A stretch of DNA of 20,963 nt, taken from positions 1 through 20,963 of the forward strand of contig DASVDW010000152.1 of the NCBI GenBank assembly GCA_036380925.1, read 5' to 3'. How positions within the stretch are numbered: the stretch's first letter is position 1; each line of letters opens with the position of its first letter. The DNA comes from JAICLV01 sp036380925 (lineage in GTDB: Bacteria; Actinomycetota; Actinomycetes; Acidothermales; Acidothermaceae). The position numbers and the translations under genes were made by a program. A model generated the notes under the pieces. That model did no database searches and had not been told where the DNA came from. It was given only the letters and a program-made list of their open reading frames with translations. Shown here piece by piece: positions 1 to 7,445 of this stretch.

Positions 1-384
1 GGCCCACGAGAAGTAGTGCGACGGCTTGAACTTGTCGATCTTCTTTGGCATCAGCAGCGCGTTCGTGCACAGGTAGACGTACTTCTTGCGCTTGATCAGC
101 TCTTCGACGATGACCTCGATCTGGGGATGCATCAGCGGCTCCCCCCCGGCGATCGACACCATCGGCGCGCCGCTTTCTTCGATCGCGGCGACCGCCTGCT
201 CGACCGGCATCCGCTGTTTCAAGATGTCGTGCGGGTGTTGGATCTTGCCGCAGCCCTCGCAGGCCAGGTTGCAGGCGAACAACGGCTCGAGCTCGACGAT
301 GAGCGGGAACTTCTCGACCCGCTTGACCTTCTGCTTCGCGAGGTAAGCGCCAATGCGCAGCCCTTGCCGAAGAGGAACCGACAT
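1..384 (-). CDS. hpnH: HpnH, adenosyl-hopene transferase (radical SAM), 5' part only
   Basis: The enzyme adds the 5'-deoxyadenosyl group of S-adenosylmethionine to diploptene, the first step of hopanoid side-chain extension. Only the first 128 residues are present; the frame is still open at position 1. The radical-SAM iron-sulfur motif CX3CX2C is visible as Cys38, Cys42 and Cys45 (CNLACEGC), followed by a GGEP motif at about residues 80-83 that in this superfamily contacts SAM. The start ATG at 384-382 is preceded by a purine-rich AAGGAAGG element that overlaps the hpnG stop codon, with 14 nt between the genes, so it is the last visible member of the hpn operon. The N-terminal sequence and the neighbours both fit HpnH. 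The rest of the protein, and any gene beyond it, is outside the window. Confidence 0.93.
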   Translation of the reverse strand, partial: MSVPLRQGLRIGAYLAKQKVKRVEKFPLIVELEPLFACNLACEGCGKIQHPHDILKQRMPVEQAVAAIEESGAPMVSIAGGEPLMHPQIEVIVEELIKRKKYVYLCTNALLMPKKIDKFKPSHYFSWA

Positions 385-398
385 CGTCTTCGCCTTCC

Positions 399-998
399 TT
401 AGCTTTGCCCGCTCGTGGCGCGAGCTACAAAGTTGACCGTACCCGACGTGATCGTCTCGTAATGCGCCGCCAGCGCGGCGGACACCAGCCGGAGCGCGCG
501 CTTCGCGCGTCGTCCGCTCATCACCGACGCCCGTACCAAACCCTGCCCCGGTGTGTCGACGACGACCCGCACCACGACGAGACGCTCCGGGCCGCACGCG
601 GCGAGGACCGCAGCGGACTCCATGTCGACCACCGAGGCGACGTCGGCCAACTTGGCGCGCGACTTGCCGTGCACGATCGCGTCACTGCACCAGACAATCC
701 CGGACGACGCCGCGAGGCCGGCGCGGCGCACCGCCTCGCGAGCCTCGCGGGCGAGCGGCAGCCGCACCCGAGCGCTGCGGTCGCGAACCTCGGTCGCGAC
801 CACGATGTCCCCTGGTCGCTGGTCGGGTCGCAGGCCGCCGCCGAAGCCGAGCAGGATCACCGGTCCGTCGTGCGCGGCGACCCGCTCCAACCGGGTGGCC
901 CGCATGCCGACGACGGCGAGGTCGACGTCCGGCCAGCCGGCCCTGACCGCCCGCGCCTCGAATCGCAGCGCGACGCACACCAGCGGGGACCCGTTCAC
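399..998 (-). CDS. hpnG: HpnG, hopanoid-associated nucleoside phosphorylase
   Basis: A 199-residue protein of the nucleoside phosphorylase / MTA-SAH nucleosidase fold. In hopanoid pathways HpnG removes adenine from adenosylhopane, giving a phosphoribosyl or ribosyl hopane. Visible signatures are a glycine-rich FGGGL at about 52-56 and VDMES at 124-128, the family's ribose-binding segment. The start is taken as GTG at 998-996 because it overlaps the squalene-hopene cyclase stop as GTGA, the same arrangement as other junctions of this operon. The open frame continues far upstream to about 1850, but that part is only an antisense-phase extension inside the cyclase gene. At about 200 residues it is typical of HpnG and shorter than general purine phosphorylases. 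Function is assigned from the motif and from its place between shc and hpnH. Confidence 0.85.
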   Translation of the reverse strand: MNGSPLVCVALRFEARAVRAGWPDVDLAVVGMRATRLERVAAHDGPVILLGFGGGLRPDQRPGDIVVATEVRDRSARVRLPLAREAREAVRRAGLAASSGIVWCSDAIVHGKSRAKLADVASVVDMESAAVLAACGPERLVVVRVVVDTPGQGLVRASVMSGRRAKRALRLVSAALAAHYETITSGTVNFVARATSGQS

Positions 999-2977
999 GA
1001 CGTCCCGTCGTGCTGATCGGGGATCTCGGCGGTCAGGTCGATCACCCGGTTGGCCGACACATACCGACCCAGCGCGGTGACCGGGAAGATCAGCCGGTAG
1101 AGGTGGTAGTTGATCGAGAAGTCGCCCGGGAAACCGGTGCCGGTGTAGTTCGGCTCGTCCCAGGTGCCGTCGCTGCGCTGGGTGTCGACCAGCCAGGCCA
1201 CCCCGCGGCGGGTGGCCGCGCCATTGTGTTGGCCCGCCGCGAGCAGCGCCAGCAGCGCCCACGCGGTCTGCGACGCCGTTGAGGCGCCGCGGCCGATCCA
1301 TGACGGGTCGCCGTACGAGCGCAGGTCTTCGCCCCACCCGCCGTCCTCGTTTTGGTGACGTTCCAGCCAGCGCACCGCCCGCTTGATCGAGGGCGCGGAC
1401 GGCGACACGCCTGCCGTGACCAGCGCGGGAACCACCGCGCCGGTGCCGTAGATGTGGTTGGCGCCCCACCTGCCGAACCAGGAGCCGTCGGCCTCCTGGT
1501 GCCGAAGCAGCCAGGCGACGCCGCCGCGCGCCGCCTCCGTGTCGGCTTGGCCGAGCGCGCCGAGCATCTCGACGATGTGCGCCGTGACGTCCGCGGACGG
1601 CGGGTCGATCACCGCGCCGAAGTCGCAAAACGGCAGCCGGCGGATCAACTCGCGGGTGTTGTCGGCGTCGAAGGCGCCCCACCCGCCGTCCTTGGAGCGC
1701 ATGCCGATGGTCCACGCCACGCCACGGCGGATCGCCGCGGTGAGCTGCCTTTGCCTCGCGTCGGGGAGCCTGACCCGCAGCAACGACAGCACCACCTCGG
1801 CGGTGTCGTCGGTGTCGGGGTAGCCGTCGTTGTCGAACTCGAACGCCCACCCGCCCGGCATCAGTTGCGGCCGCTTAACGGCCCAGTCGCCGCGCACGCT
1901 GATCTCCTCGCCGACCAGCCAGTCGGCGGCTTTGACCAACGAGGGGTGATCGGCCGGTAGGCCGGCGTCGGACAGCGCGATGACGGCGAGCGCGGTGTCC
2001 CAGACCGGTGACTGGCAGGCCTCGAGCCTGCGCCAGGTCTGGCCGTCGGGGCTCGGCTCGCGGATGGTGAACCCGTCCAGCCCGTCGAGCCCCTTGCGCA
2101 GCACCGGATGGTCGAGGGAGTACCCCAGCAGGTGCAGCGCCATGATCGAGTAGACCCACGGCGGCTGGATGCCGCCCCACGAGCCGTCCGCCTCCTGGCG
2201 GGCGACGATCCACTCGGCCGCGCGGCGCATCGCCAGCGACCGCAGCGCGCGAGCCGGGCCGCGGCGGGCCAGCTTCGAATAACGGTGCAACACCTTGTCG
2301 AGCCGCTGGAACGCGCCCGCCACGGTCCACGCCGGGGACAGCGGGTCAGGGCCGACTCCGGTGCGAAGCTCGTCGATGTCGACGCCGAGCGGTCGAGACG
2401 GCCTGATCGTGCCGACGATCGTGAGCGGGACGACGGTCTGCCGCGCCCAGCACGCCCAGTCGTACACGTTGAGCGGGAACCACGACGGCAGGAAGATCAT
2501 CTCGGGCGGCATCGTGGGTAGGTCGTCCCACGACCACAGGCCGAAGAGCGCCAGCCAGAGCCGGGTGAACACGCGGGCGCGCTCGACGCCGCCGCAGTCG
2601 CGGATGTACTCCGCTGCCTTCGCCATGTGCGGCGCGCCAGGGTCGTCGCCGGCCAGTTTCAGCGCGACGTACGCCTCGACGGTGGCCGACAGGTCGGGCG
2701 GGCCGGCGAAGAAGGTCGACCAGGTGCCGTCGGCCCGCTGTTGCGCGCGGATCCAGCGCGCGGTCGCTTGGGTCGTTTCGTCGTCGCGGATGCCGAGGAA
2801 CTGGCGCAGCAGCAGATCCTCGGCCTCCATCGTGACGTTGGTCTCGAGCTCGCCCTTCCACCAGCCGGCCGCGTCTTGCAGCGCCAGCAAGTGGTCGCGG
2901 GCGTTCGCCAGCGCGTCGCGAGCGCGGTCGGCCGAGACGGACGACAAGCGATCGGGGCGGTCGGCGGCAAGCGTCAT
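995..2977 (-). CDS. shc: Squalene-hopene cyclase
   Basis: A 660-residue terpene cyclase that folds and cyclises squalene to hop-22(29)-ene and diplopterol at the membrane. The catalytic class II motif is DTDDT at 388-392, corresponding to the DxDD of known cyclases whose middle Asp protonates the terminal double bond. Several QW repeats that tie the alpha-barrel together are visible, for example QEADGSW at 261 and 494, KDGGWGAF at 429, QNEDGGW at 542 and QRSDGTW at 600. Length is normal for bacterial SHC. The ATG at 2977 lies one base after the stop of the upstream prenyl synthase (TGACATG), so translation is probably re-initiated. The 3' end overlaps the hpnG start by 4 nt. There is no signal peptide; the family is a monotopic membrane enzyme. 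Confidence 0.97.
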   Translation of the reverse strand: MTLAADRPDRLSSVSADRARDALANARDHLLALQDAAGWWKGELETNVTMEAEDLLLRQFLGIRDDETTQATARWIRAQQRADGTWSTFFAGPPDLSATVEAYVALKLAGDDPGAPHMAKAAEYIRDCGGVERARVFTRLWLALFGLWSWDDLPTMPPEMIFLPSWFPLNVYDWACWARQTVVPLTIVGTIRPSRPLGVDIDELRTGVGPDPLSPAWTVAGAFQRLDKVLHRYSKLARRGPARALRSLAMRRAAEWIVARQEADGSWGGIQPPWVYSIMALHLLGYSLDHPVLRKGLDGLDGFTIREPSPDGQTWRRLEACQSPVWDTALAVIALSDAGLPADHPSLVKAADWLVGEEISVRGDWAVKRPQLMPGGWAFEFDNDGYPDTDDTAEVVLSLLRVRLPDARQRQLTAAIRRGVAWTIGMRSKDGGWGAFDADNTRELIRRLPFCDFGAVIDPPSADVTAHIVEMLGALGQADTEAARGGVAWLLRHQEADGSWFGRWGANHIYGTGAVVPALVTAGVSPSAPSIKRAVRWLERHQNEDGGWGEDLRSYGDPSWIGRGASTASQTAWALLALLAAGQHNGAATRRGVAWLVDTQRSDGTWDEPNYTGTGFPGDFSINYHLYRLIFPVTALGRYVSANRVIDLTAEIPDQHDGTS

Positions 2978-2978
2978 G

Positions 2979-4037
2979 TCAACGATCCCTCGCGGTGACG
3001 AAACGGGCGACCTGGGCGAGCGCGTCGCGCGGTTCGGCGCGCAACTGCCCCGCGTCGAGGGCGGCCAGCGCGGCGGCCAGCCGGCGCTCGGCCTCGTCGC
3101 TCACCCACGCCCGACCGCCGGCGGCTTCGACCAGGTGCGCGGCGTGGCTCACCACCGCGACGTCGGCTTCGGCGTGCAGCTCGCCGGACTCGTAGAGCTT
3201 GCGCAACTCCGCGCCTGCGGCCGTTCCGGACGCCATGGCGGCCACCACCGGCAGGCTCTTCTTGCGCGCCCGCAGGTCGGCGCCGACCGGCTTGCCGGTG
3301 GTCTTGGTCGAGCCCCAGATGCCCAGCAGGTCGTCGACGAGCTGGAACGCCAGACCGAGTTCGCGGCCGTAGGCCTGCAGGGCGGCCACCACCTCCACCG
3401 GCGCCGCGGCCAGTTGGGCTCCGATCGACGCGGCGCACGCCATCAGCGCGGCGGTCTTACCGGCCGCCATTCGCAAGCACTCCTCGACGCCGACGTCGAG
3501 TCGCCGCTCGAAGTCGAGGTCTTCGACCTGGCCGACGATTAGGTCTTGCGTCGCGGTCGCGAGATTGGCTTGCGCGGCGCGGCTGGCGGGGGAGTCGACG
3601 TCCAGCAACACCTCGAACGCGAGCGCCAGCAACGCGTCGCCGGCCAGGATCGCCGCCGAGCTGCCGAAGACGGTCCACGCCGTGGGGCGGTGGCGGCGCT
3701 CCTCGTCGCCGTCCATGACGTCGTCGTGCAGGAGCGAGAAGTTGTGCACCAGCTCGACCGCGATGGCGCCGGGTATGCCGATCTCGGGACGCGCGCCGAC
3801 GGCCTGCGCGGCGAGCACGGCGAGGGCGGGGCGCACCGCCTTGCCGCTGTGCGCGTCTTGCGGCAGCCCGTCGGAGTCGACCCAGCCGAAGTGGTACGCG
3901 GCGACCTGTTGCACCGAGGGAGCGAGCCGGCCGACGGCGGCGCGCATCGGCGCGTCGACGAGGTCGCGGACCGCGCCGAGCGCGGCGGGCGCCTCGGGCG
4001 ACGGCGCGGGCGCGTTACTCACACTCGCGGTGGTCAT
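2979..4037 (-). CDS. Polyprenyl (probably farnesyl) diphosphate synthase of the hopanoid operon
   Basis: A 352-residue trans-prenyltransferase that condenses IPP with allylic diphosphates; its position implies that it supplies FPP to the squalene-forming enzymes encoded just upstream. The first aspartate-rich motif is DDVMD at 105-109, preceded by ELVHNFSLLH. The second motif reads DDLLG at 235-239, so the last Asp of the canonical DDxxD is glycine (DDLLGIWG). Other synthases in actinomycete hopanoid clusters are known to me with a similar motif, so this is more likely a subfamily trait than damage. The start ATG overlaps the hpnE stop (ATGA). Product chain length cannot be read with certainty: the residues before the first motif (Ser101, Leu102) are small, and FPP is preferred from context, with GGPP as the alternative. 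Confidence 0.9.
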   Translation of the reverse strand: MTTASVSNAPAPSPEAPAALGAVRDLVDAPMRAAVGRLAPSVQQVAAYHFGWVDSDGLPQDAHSGKAVRPALAVLAAQAVGARPEIGIPGAIAVELVHNFSLLHDDVMDGDEERRHRPTAWTVFGSSAAILAGDALLALAFEVLLDVDSPASRAAQANLATATQDLIVGQVEDLDFERRLDVGVEECLRMAAGKTAALMACAASIGAQLAAAPVEVVAALQAYGRELGLAFQLVDDLLGIWGSTKTTGKPVGADLRARKKSLPVVAAMASGTAAGAELRKLYESGELHAEADVAVVSHAAHLVEAAGGRAWVSDEAERRLAAALAALDAGQLRAEPRDALAQVARFVTARDR

Positions 4038-5485
4038 GCAAGCGCCTCCTCGGCGGGTTCGTTTTCGTGACCCGCCCGCTGTTTTCCTGATCCGTTGCCG
4101 TCATCGTGCCCGGTCAACCGCCGCTTCGGCGAACTCATTCCAAAAGATCCACCGGTTAGCCGTGCCGCGGCCGCCATTCCGCTTCGGACGGCGCCCTCCA
4201 TGGTCGCCGGCCAACCAGTGTCGGTCCACGCGCCCGCGAGGAAAAGCCCCGCGGCCGGGGTCTGTGTCGGGAGCCGATATGACCCGCTTCCGGGACTTGG
4301 TCGAAATGTGGCGGTGCGCTCTCGAGTGACGAAAAAGTCGCGAATCGCCGCTTGCCGCGTGGCCGGCAACACGCGGGCGAGCTCCGGGACGAAGACGTCG
4401 CGCAACCGGGCGACCGGCTGGTCGATCCAGTCGTCGGCGGCCGACACCGACACCGCGACGTATTGCCCGTCGCGCAGGCCCGAGGGTTGCGTGCGGTCGA
4501 ACACGAACTGCACCGGCGACTCGACGGCGGCGACGAACGGCTCCGCCATCACCGTGCGGTCGTAAACGACGTGCACGTTGAGAATCGGCGACGTCGAGAG
4601 CCGCCGCGGGGTGTTGGCGAACTCGGCGCCGACCAGGTCGGGTGGCAGCAGGTCGGCGGCGACGTCGTGCGGCGTGGCGAGCACGACCGCGTCGGCGCCG
4701 AAAACCTCGTCATCGGTGCGCACCGACCACCGACCGTCGGCGCGGCCGATCGCGCGCACCCGGGCGCGCAGCCGCACGTCGGCGCCGGCGGCTTGCAACA
4801 CCCGCAGCGCTGCGCCGCCGTGCAGCTCGCCGAGCGGCGCCCGCGAATACCCGATGTCACAGGCGCCGGAGTCGCGCAATAGGCCGTCCTGAAACACCAT
4901 CGAGCCGAGTCGCAGCGACGCGTCGTCAGCGTGCGCGTTCAGCGTCGCGACGGTGAAAACGTCGAACAACCGGCGCACTGTGGCGGTGTTCTGCCCGTGC
5001 GAGCGCAACCAGGCGCCGAGGCTCGCTTGGTCGGACGACGCCGCTTCGCGGTTGACGAACTTCAACGCGAGCGCGCCCCAGATCGCGCGAGCTCGGTCGG
5101 CGGGCGACAACACCGCGTAGGACGCGAGACTCCTCGCCAAATGCAGCGGCGCGGGCAGCCGGTCGCGCGTGAGCCGCGAGCGCTTGCCGGTGGCCGGGTC
5201 GACGATGGGCACGTCCAGTTTCGCCTGGAGGAACACGTCGTCCTCGACGTCCAACCGGCGAAGGAAGTCCAAATATGCGGTGCAGCAGCGCAAAAACACG
5301 TGCTGGCCGTTGTCGACCAGCAAGGCGCCGTCTTCGAAGTCGCGGGTGAACGAGTGTGTGGCGCCGCCCAGCCGCGGTCGCGATTCCAGCAGGGTCACCC
5401 GCCACCCGTCGTCGGCCGCTTTGATCGCGGCGGCCAGGCCGGCGAGGCCGCCACCGACGACGACGACGGAATGGCCGGCGGTCAT
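4034..5485 (-). CDS. hpnE: HpnE, FAD-dependent squalene-associated oxidoreductase
   Basis: A 483-residue amine-oxidase/phytoene-desaturase-fold flavoprotein. In the HpnCDE route it reduces hydroxysqualene to squalene. An N-terminal dinucleotide-binding site is visible, GGGLAG at 11-16 with Glu34 at the end of the second strand (VTLLES), and a C-terminal FAD-binding segment (AGAWTDTGWPATMEGA) at about 417-432. The start is set at ATG 5485 because it overlaps the hpnD stop as ATGA and places the Rossmann motif at the N-terminus; the frame is open 66 codons further upstream, inside hpnD, with no family signature. After the conserved domain there is a hydrophilic tail of about 40 residues rich in Gly, Lys, Glu and His with no recognisable motif. 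Confidence 0.93.
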   Translation of the reverse strand: MTAGHSVVVVGGGLAGLAAAIKAADDGWRVTLLESRPRLGGATHSFTRDFEDGALLVDNGQHVFLRCCTAYLDFLRRLDVEDDVFLQAKLDVPIVDPATGKRSRLTRDRLPAPLHLARSLASYAVLSPADRARAIWGALALKFVNREAASSDQASLGAWLRSHGQNTATVRRLFDVFTVATLNAHADDASLRLGSMVFQDGLLRDSGACDIGYSRAPLGELHGGAALRVLQAAGADVRLRARVRAIGRADGRWSVRTDDEVFGADAVVLATPHDVAADLLPPDLVGAEFANTPRRLSTSPILNVHVVYDRTVMAEPFVAAVESPVQFVFDRTQPSGLRDGQYVAVSVSAADDWIDQPVARLRDVFVPELARVLPATRQAAIRDFFVTRERTATFRPSPGSGSYRLPTQTPAAGLFLAGAWTDTGWPATMEGAVRSGMAAAARLTGGSFGMSSPKRRLTGHDDGNGSGKQRAGHENEPAEEALA

Positions 5486-6354
5486 CGGCGCGCACCGATC
5501 AAGCTGCGCGCGGCCAGATACGCCTTTTCCCATGCCGGCAACGAGACCCGGCGGCTCAACACCGCTTGCGGCTCGCGCTCTATGCGGCCCAACAGCCGGT
5601 GGTAGATGCCAGCCATCGCCGCGCACGACGCGGCGCTGCGGCGCTCGAGCAACGGCAACAACCGCATGCCGTCGCGATACCACTTCTCGGCGCGCGACGC
5701 TTGCTCGCGAACCAGCGCGGCCACCCGACCGTCGTCGTCGGCGACATTGCCGTTGCCGTCGAGGCGGAGAACGACGCCGGCCGCGTCGAGTTCGTCTTGC
5801 GGGAGGTAAATCCGCCCATTGCCAAGGTCTTCGCGGATGTCGCGCAAGATGTTGGTCAGCTGCAGCGCGACGCCGAGCGAGTCGGCCAACTGCTCCGCCA
5901 ACCCGGGGTCACTCGCCTCGAACACGCCCGTTGACAGCCGGCCGATGGAGCCGGCGACGCAACGGCAGTAATGCAGCAGCTCCGGGAAAGTCTCGTACCG
6001 CGCGCCGCGAACGTCGAGCTCGCATCCTTCCACCAGCTCGAGGAAGGCCGGGATCGGAATCGGCAGCCGCGACGCGGCGTCACCGAGCGCCAGCAACACC
6101 GGGTCGGACGTCGGTCCTCCGATGGCCTTGATGTCGCGGCGGGCCTCGTCGAGCAGCCGCAGCTTCTCGTCCGACGGCAGGTCGCCGTCGCCGATGTCGT
6201 CGATGCGCCGCGCGAACGCGTAAACCGCGGCGAGCGCGCCGCGCTTGTCAGGTGCGAGCAGCCGGATGCCGTAGGAGAAGTTCTTCGCCGCGGACACCAT
6301 GATCCGCTCGCATTCGGCGTAGGCGGCCTGGATCGCCGTCGAGTCGTCGCTCAC
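5482..6354 (-). CDS. hpnD: HpnD, presqualene diphosphate synthase
   Basis: A 290-residue head-to-head prenyl synthase of the squalene/phytoene synthase family. HpnD joins two FPP molecules into presqualene diphosphate. The first metal-binding motif is DDIGD at 52-56, and the second is RDIREDLGNGRIYLP at 171-185, a textbook squalene/phytoene synthase signature. The GTG start at 6354 is supported by a strong Shine-Dalgarno core GGAGG at 6366-6362 with 7 nt spacing and by the GTGA overlap with the hpnC stop. A much longer open frame reaching 7383 is only a shadow of hpnC. HpnC is a paralogue next to it; HpnD is distinguished by the RDIRED form of the second motif. Confidence is high from motif and synteny. 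Confidence 0.95.
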   Translation of the reverse strand: MSDDSTAIQAAYAECERIMVSAAKNFSYGIRLLAPDKRGALAAVYAFARRIDDIGDGDLPSDEKLRLLDEARRDIKAIGGPTSDPVLLALGDAASRLPIPIPAFLELVEGCELDVRGARYETFPELLHYCRCVAGSIGRLSTGVFEASDPGLAEQLADSLGVALQLTNILRDIREDLGNGRIYLPQDELDAAGVVLRLDGNGNVADDDGRVAALVREQASRAEKWYRDGMRLLPLLERRSAASCAAMAGIYHRLLGRIEREPQAVLSRRVSLPAWEKAYLAARSLIGARR

Positions 6355-7247
6355 GACGCCGCCTCCCTCGACATGAGAAGCGCGACCGCCTCCCGCGCGG
6401 TGCGCGCGGCGGTCGGCTTGGGAGCGCCCGGTAGGACGTCGAAGTCGACCGCGGTGACCGCGTGCAGCGCGGCGCGGCCGCCTGCGACGAAGCCCGCGAC
6501 CGCGACTTTCGCCGCGCCGCGCAGGGACGCCACCAGCGCGGGCCCGGCGTCGAGCAGCCGGCGCGCCCGAGCGGCCTCGAAGGCGAGCAGCGCGCGCAGG
6601 GGAGGGCTCGCGTGAGCGGCTGCGAGGTCGGCGTCGGTGACGCCGAACCGCCGGATGTCCTCTTGCGGCAGGTACACCCGGCCGCGTCGGTGGTCTTCGG
6701 CGACGTCTTGCCAGTGCTCGACCAGCTGCAGCCCGGTGCAGATCTGGTCGGAGAGCGCGACCCGGTCGGGGGTGGCCAGGCCGACGCACTCCAGCACCAG
6801 CCGGCCGACCGGGTCGGCCGACAACGTGCAGTAGTGCCGCAGGTCGTCGAACGTCTGGTAGCTGTTGACCCGTTGGTCGAGCCGGTTCGCCTCGATCAGC
6901 CGGCGCAGCGGCTGTTGCGACATCCGACCGGCCCGAACCGGTTCGACGAGCGCGGACACCGGGGGAAGTTCGGGCGGCGCTCCGGCGAACAGCCGAGTGA
7001 CGTCGGCGTCGACCTGATCGAGCATGGCGACCCGCTCCTCGACGGTTGCCGCGGTCTCGTCGCCGATGTCGTCGACGAAGCGCGCGTAGCCGTAGATCGC
7101 GAGCAGGTCGGCGCGCAGGCCGGCGGGCAAGAACCTCGGACTCACCGGGAAGTTCTCGCCGCCCGCCTTGGCGACGACGGCGTCGAGCGCGGGCATGCTG
7201 GCGCGCGCAAGTGCGCCCGCCGCGTGAGTTCCGGCGGTGGCGGTCAT
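6351..7247 (-). CDS. hpnC: HpnC, hydroxysqualene synthase
   Basis: A 298-residue member of the squalene/phytoene synthase family, paralogous to HpnD. HpnC converts presqualene diphosphate to hydroxysqualene. The N-terminal ENFPV motif at 31-35, characteristic of HpnC, is followed by the metal-binding DDIGDE at 59-64 and QDVAEDHRRGRVYLP at 180-194. It is the first gene of the hopanoid operon, so transcription should begin in the gap between it and pncB. The ATG at 7247 has no clear Shine-Dalgarno sequence, and a GC-rich hairpin lies 17 nt upstream. The downstream overlap with hpnD is 4 nt. Confidence 0.94.
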   Translation of the reverse strand: MTATAGTHAAGALARASMPALDAVVAKAGGENFPVSPRFLPAGLRADLLAIYGYARFVDDIGDETAATVEERVAMLDQVDADVTRLFAGAPPELPPVSALVEPVRAGRMSQQPLRRLIEANRLDQRVNSYQTFDDLRHYCTLSADPVGRLVLECVGLATPDRVALSDQICTGLQLVEHWQDVAEDHRRGRVYLPQEDIRRFGVTDADLAAAHASPPLRALLAFEAARARRLLDAGPALVASLRGAAKVAVAGFVAGGRAALHAVTAVDFDVLPGAPKPTAARTAREAVALLMSREAAS

Positions 7248-7286
7248 CGCGCCCGTCTCGATCTGGCGGCGCGGCCGCCGTAACGG

Positions 7287-7292
7287 AGTATC
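7287..7292 (-). promoter_or_regulatory. Candidate -10 box for the hopanoid operon
   Basis: GATACT on the minus strand, matching TANNNT-type boxes except at the first base, would start transcription near 7280 and leave a leader of about 33 nt before hpnC. No good -35 is seen at the matching distance. The TTGTCA/GATAGG pair further upstream is an alternative. Confidence 0.3.
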
Positions 7293-7333
7293 CGCACAGG
7301 CGACACCGTGCTCGCACCCGCCTTTCTCGCCGG

Positions 7334-7354
7334 GCCGCGCCGGTTTGGCGCGGC
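7334..7354 (-). terminator. Possible hairpin terminator after pncB
   Basis: A perfect 8-bp GC-only stem (GCCGCGCC and GGCGCGGC) with a 5-nt loop lies about 90 nt after the pncB stop. There is no T-run after it, so it would be a tract-less actinomycete-style terminator or simply a structured spacer. Confidence 0.35.
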
Positions 7355-7445
7355 TGACCTACCTTCGCGGACAGCCTTTCCAACAGGGTCCTATCAACAC
7401 CCTCGATGATCTGACAACCGCGCCGTCAGCGGAGCAAATCAAGCC

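Larger units (their letters stand above)
7248..7445. other. 198-bp gap: presumed hpn operon control region and pncB 3' end
   Basis: This gap between hpnC and pncB (both minus strand) should hold the hpn operon promoter and the end of the pncB transcript. Three weak signals are visible. A perfect 8-bp inverted repeat (GCCGCGCC/GGCGCGGC, 5-nt loop) sits at 7334-7354. A -10-like GATACT lies at 7292-7287 on the minus strand. A 6-bp inverted repeat (GGCGGC/GCCGCC, 3-nt loop) sits at 7265-7279 in the presumed leader. An alternative promoter pair is TTGTCA (7417-7412) and GATAGG (7395-7390) with 16-nt spacing. None is conclusive. Confidence 0.4.

Noticed and set aside
999..1850. Upstream extension of the hpnG frame
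   Set aside because: It lies wholly within the cyclase gene and encodes Arg-rich sequence. The phosphorylase domain begins at the GTGA junction.
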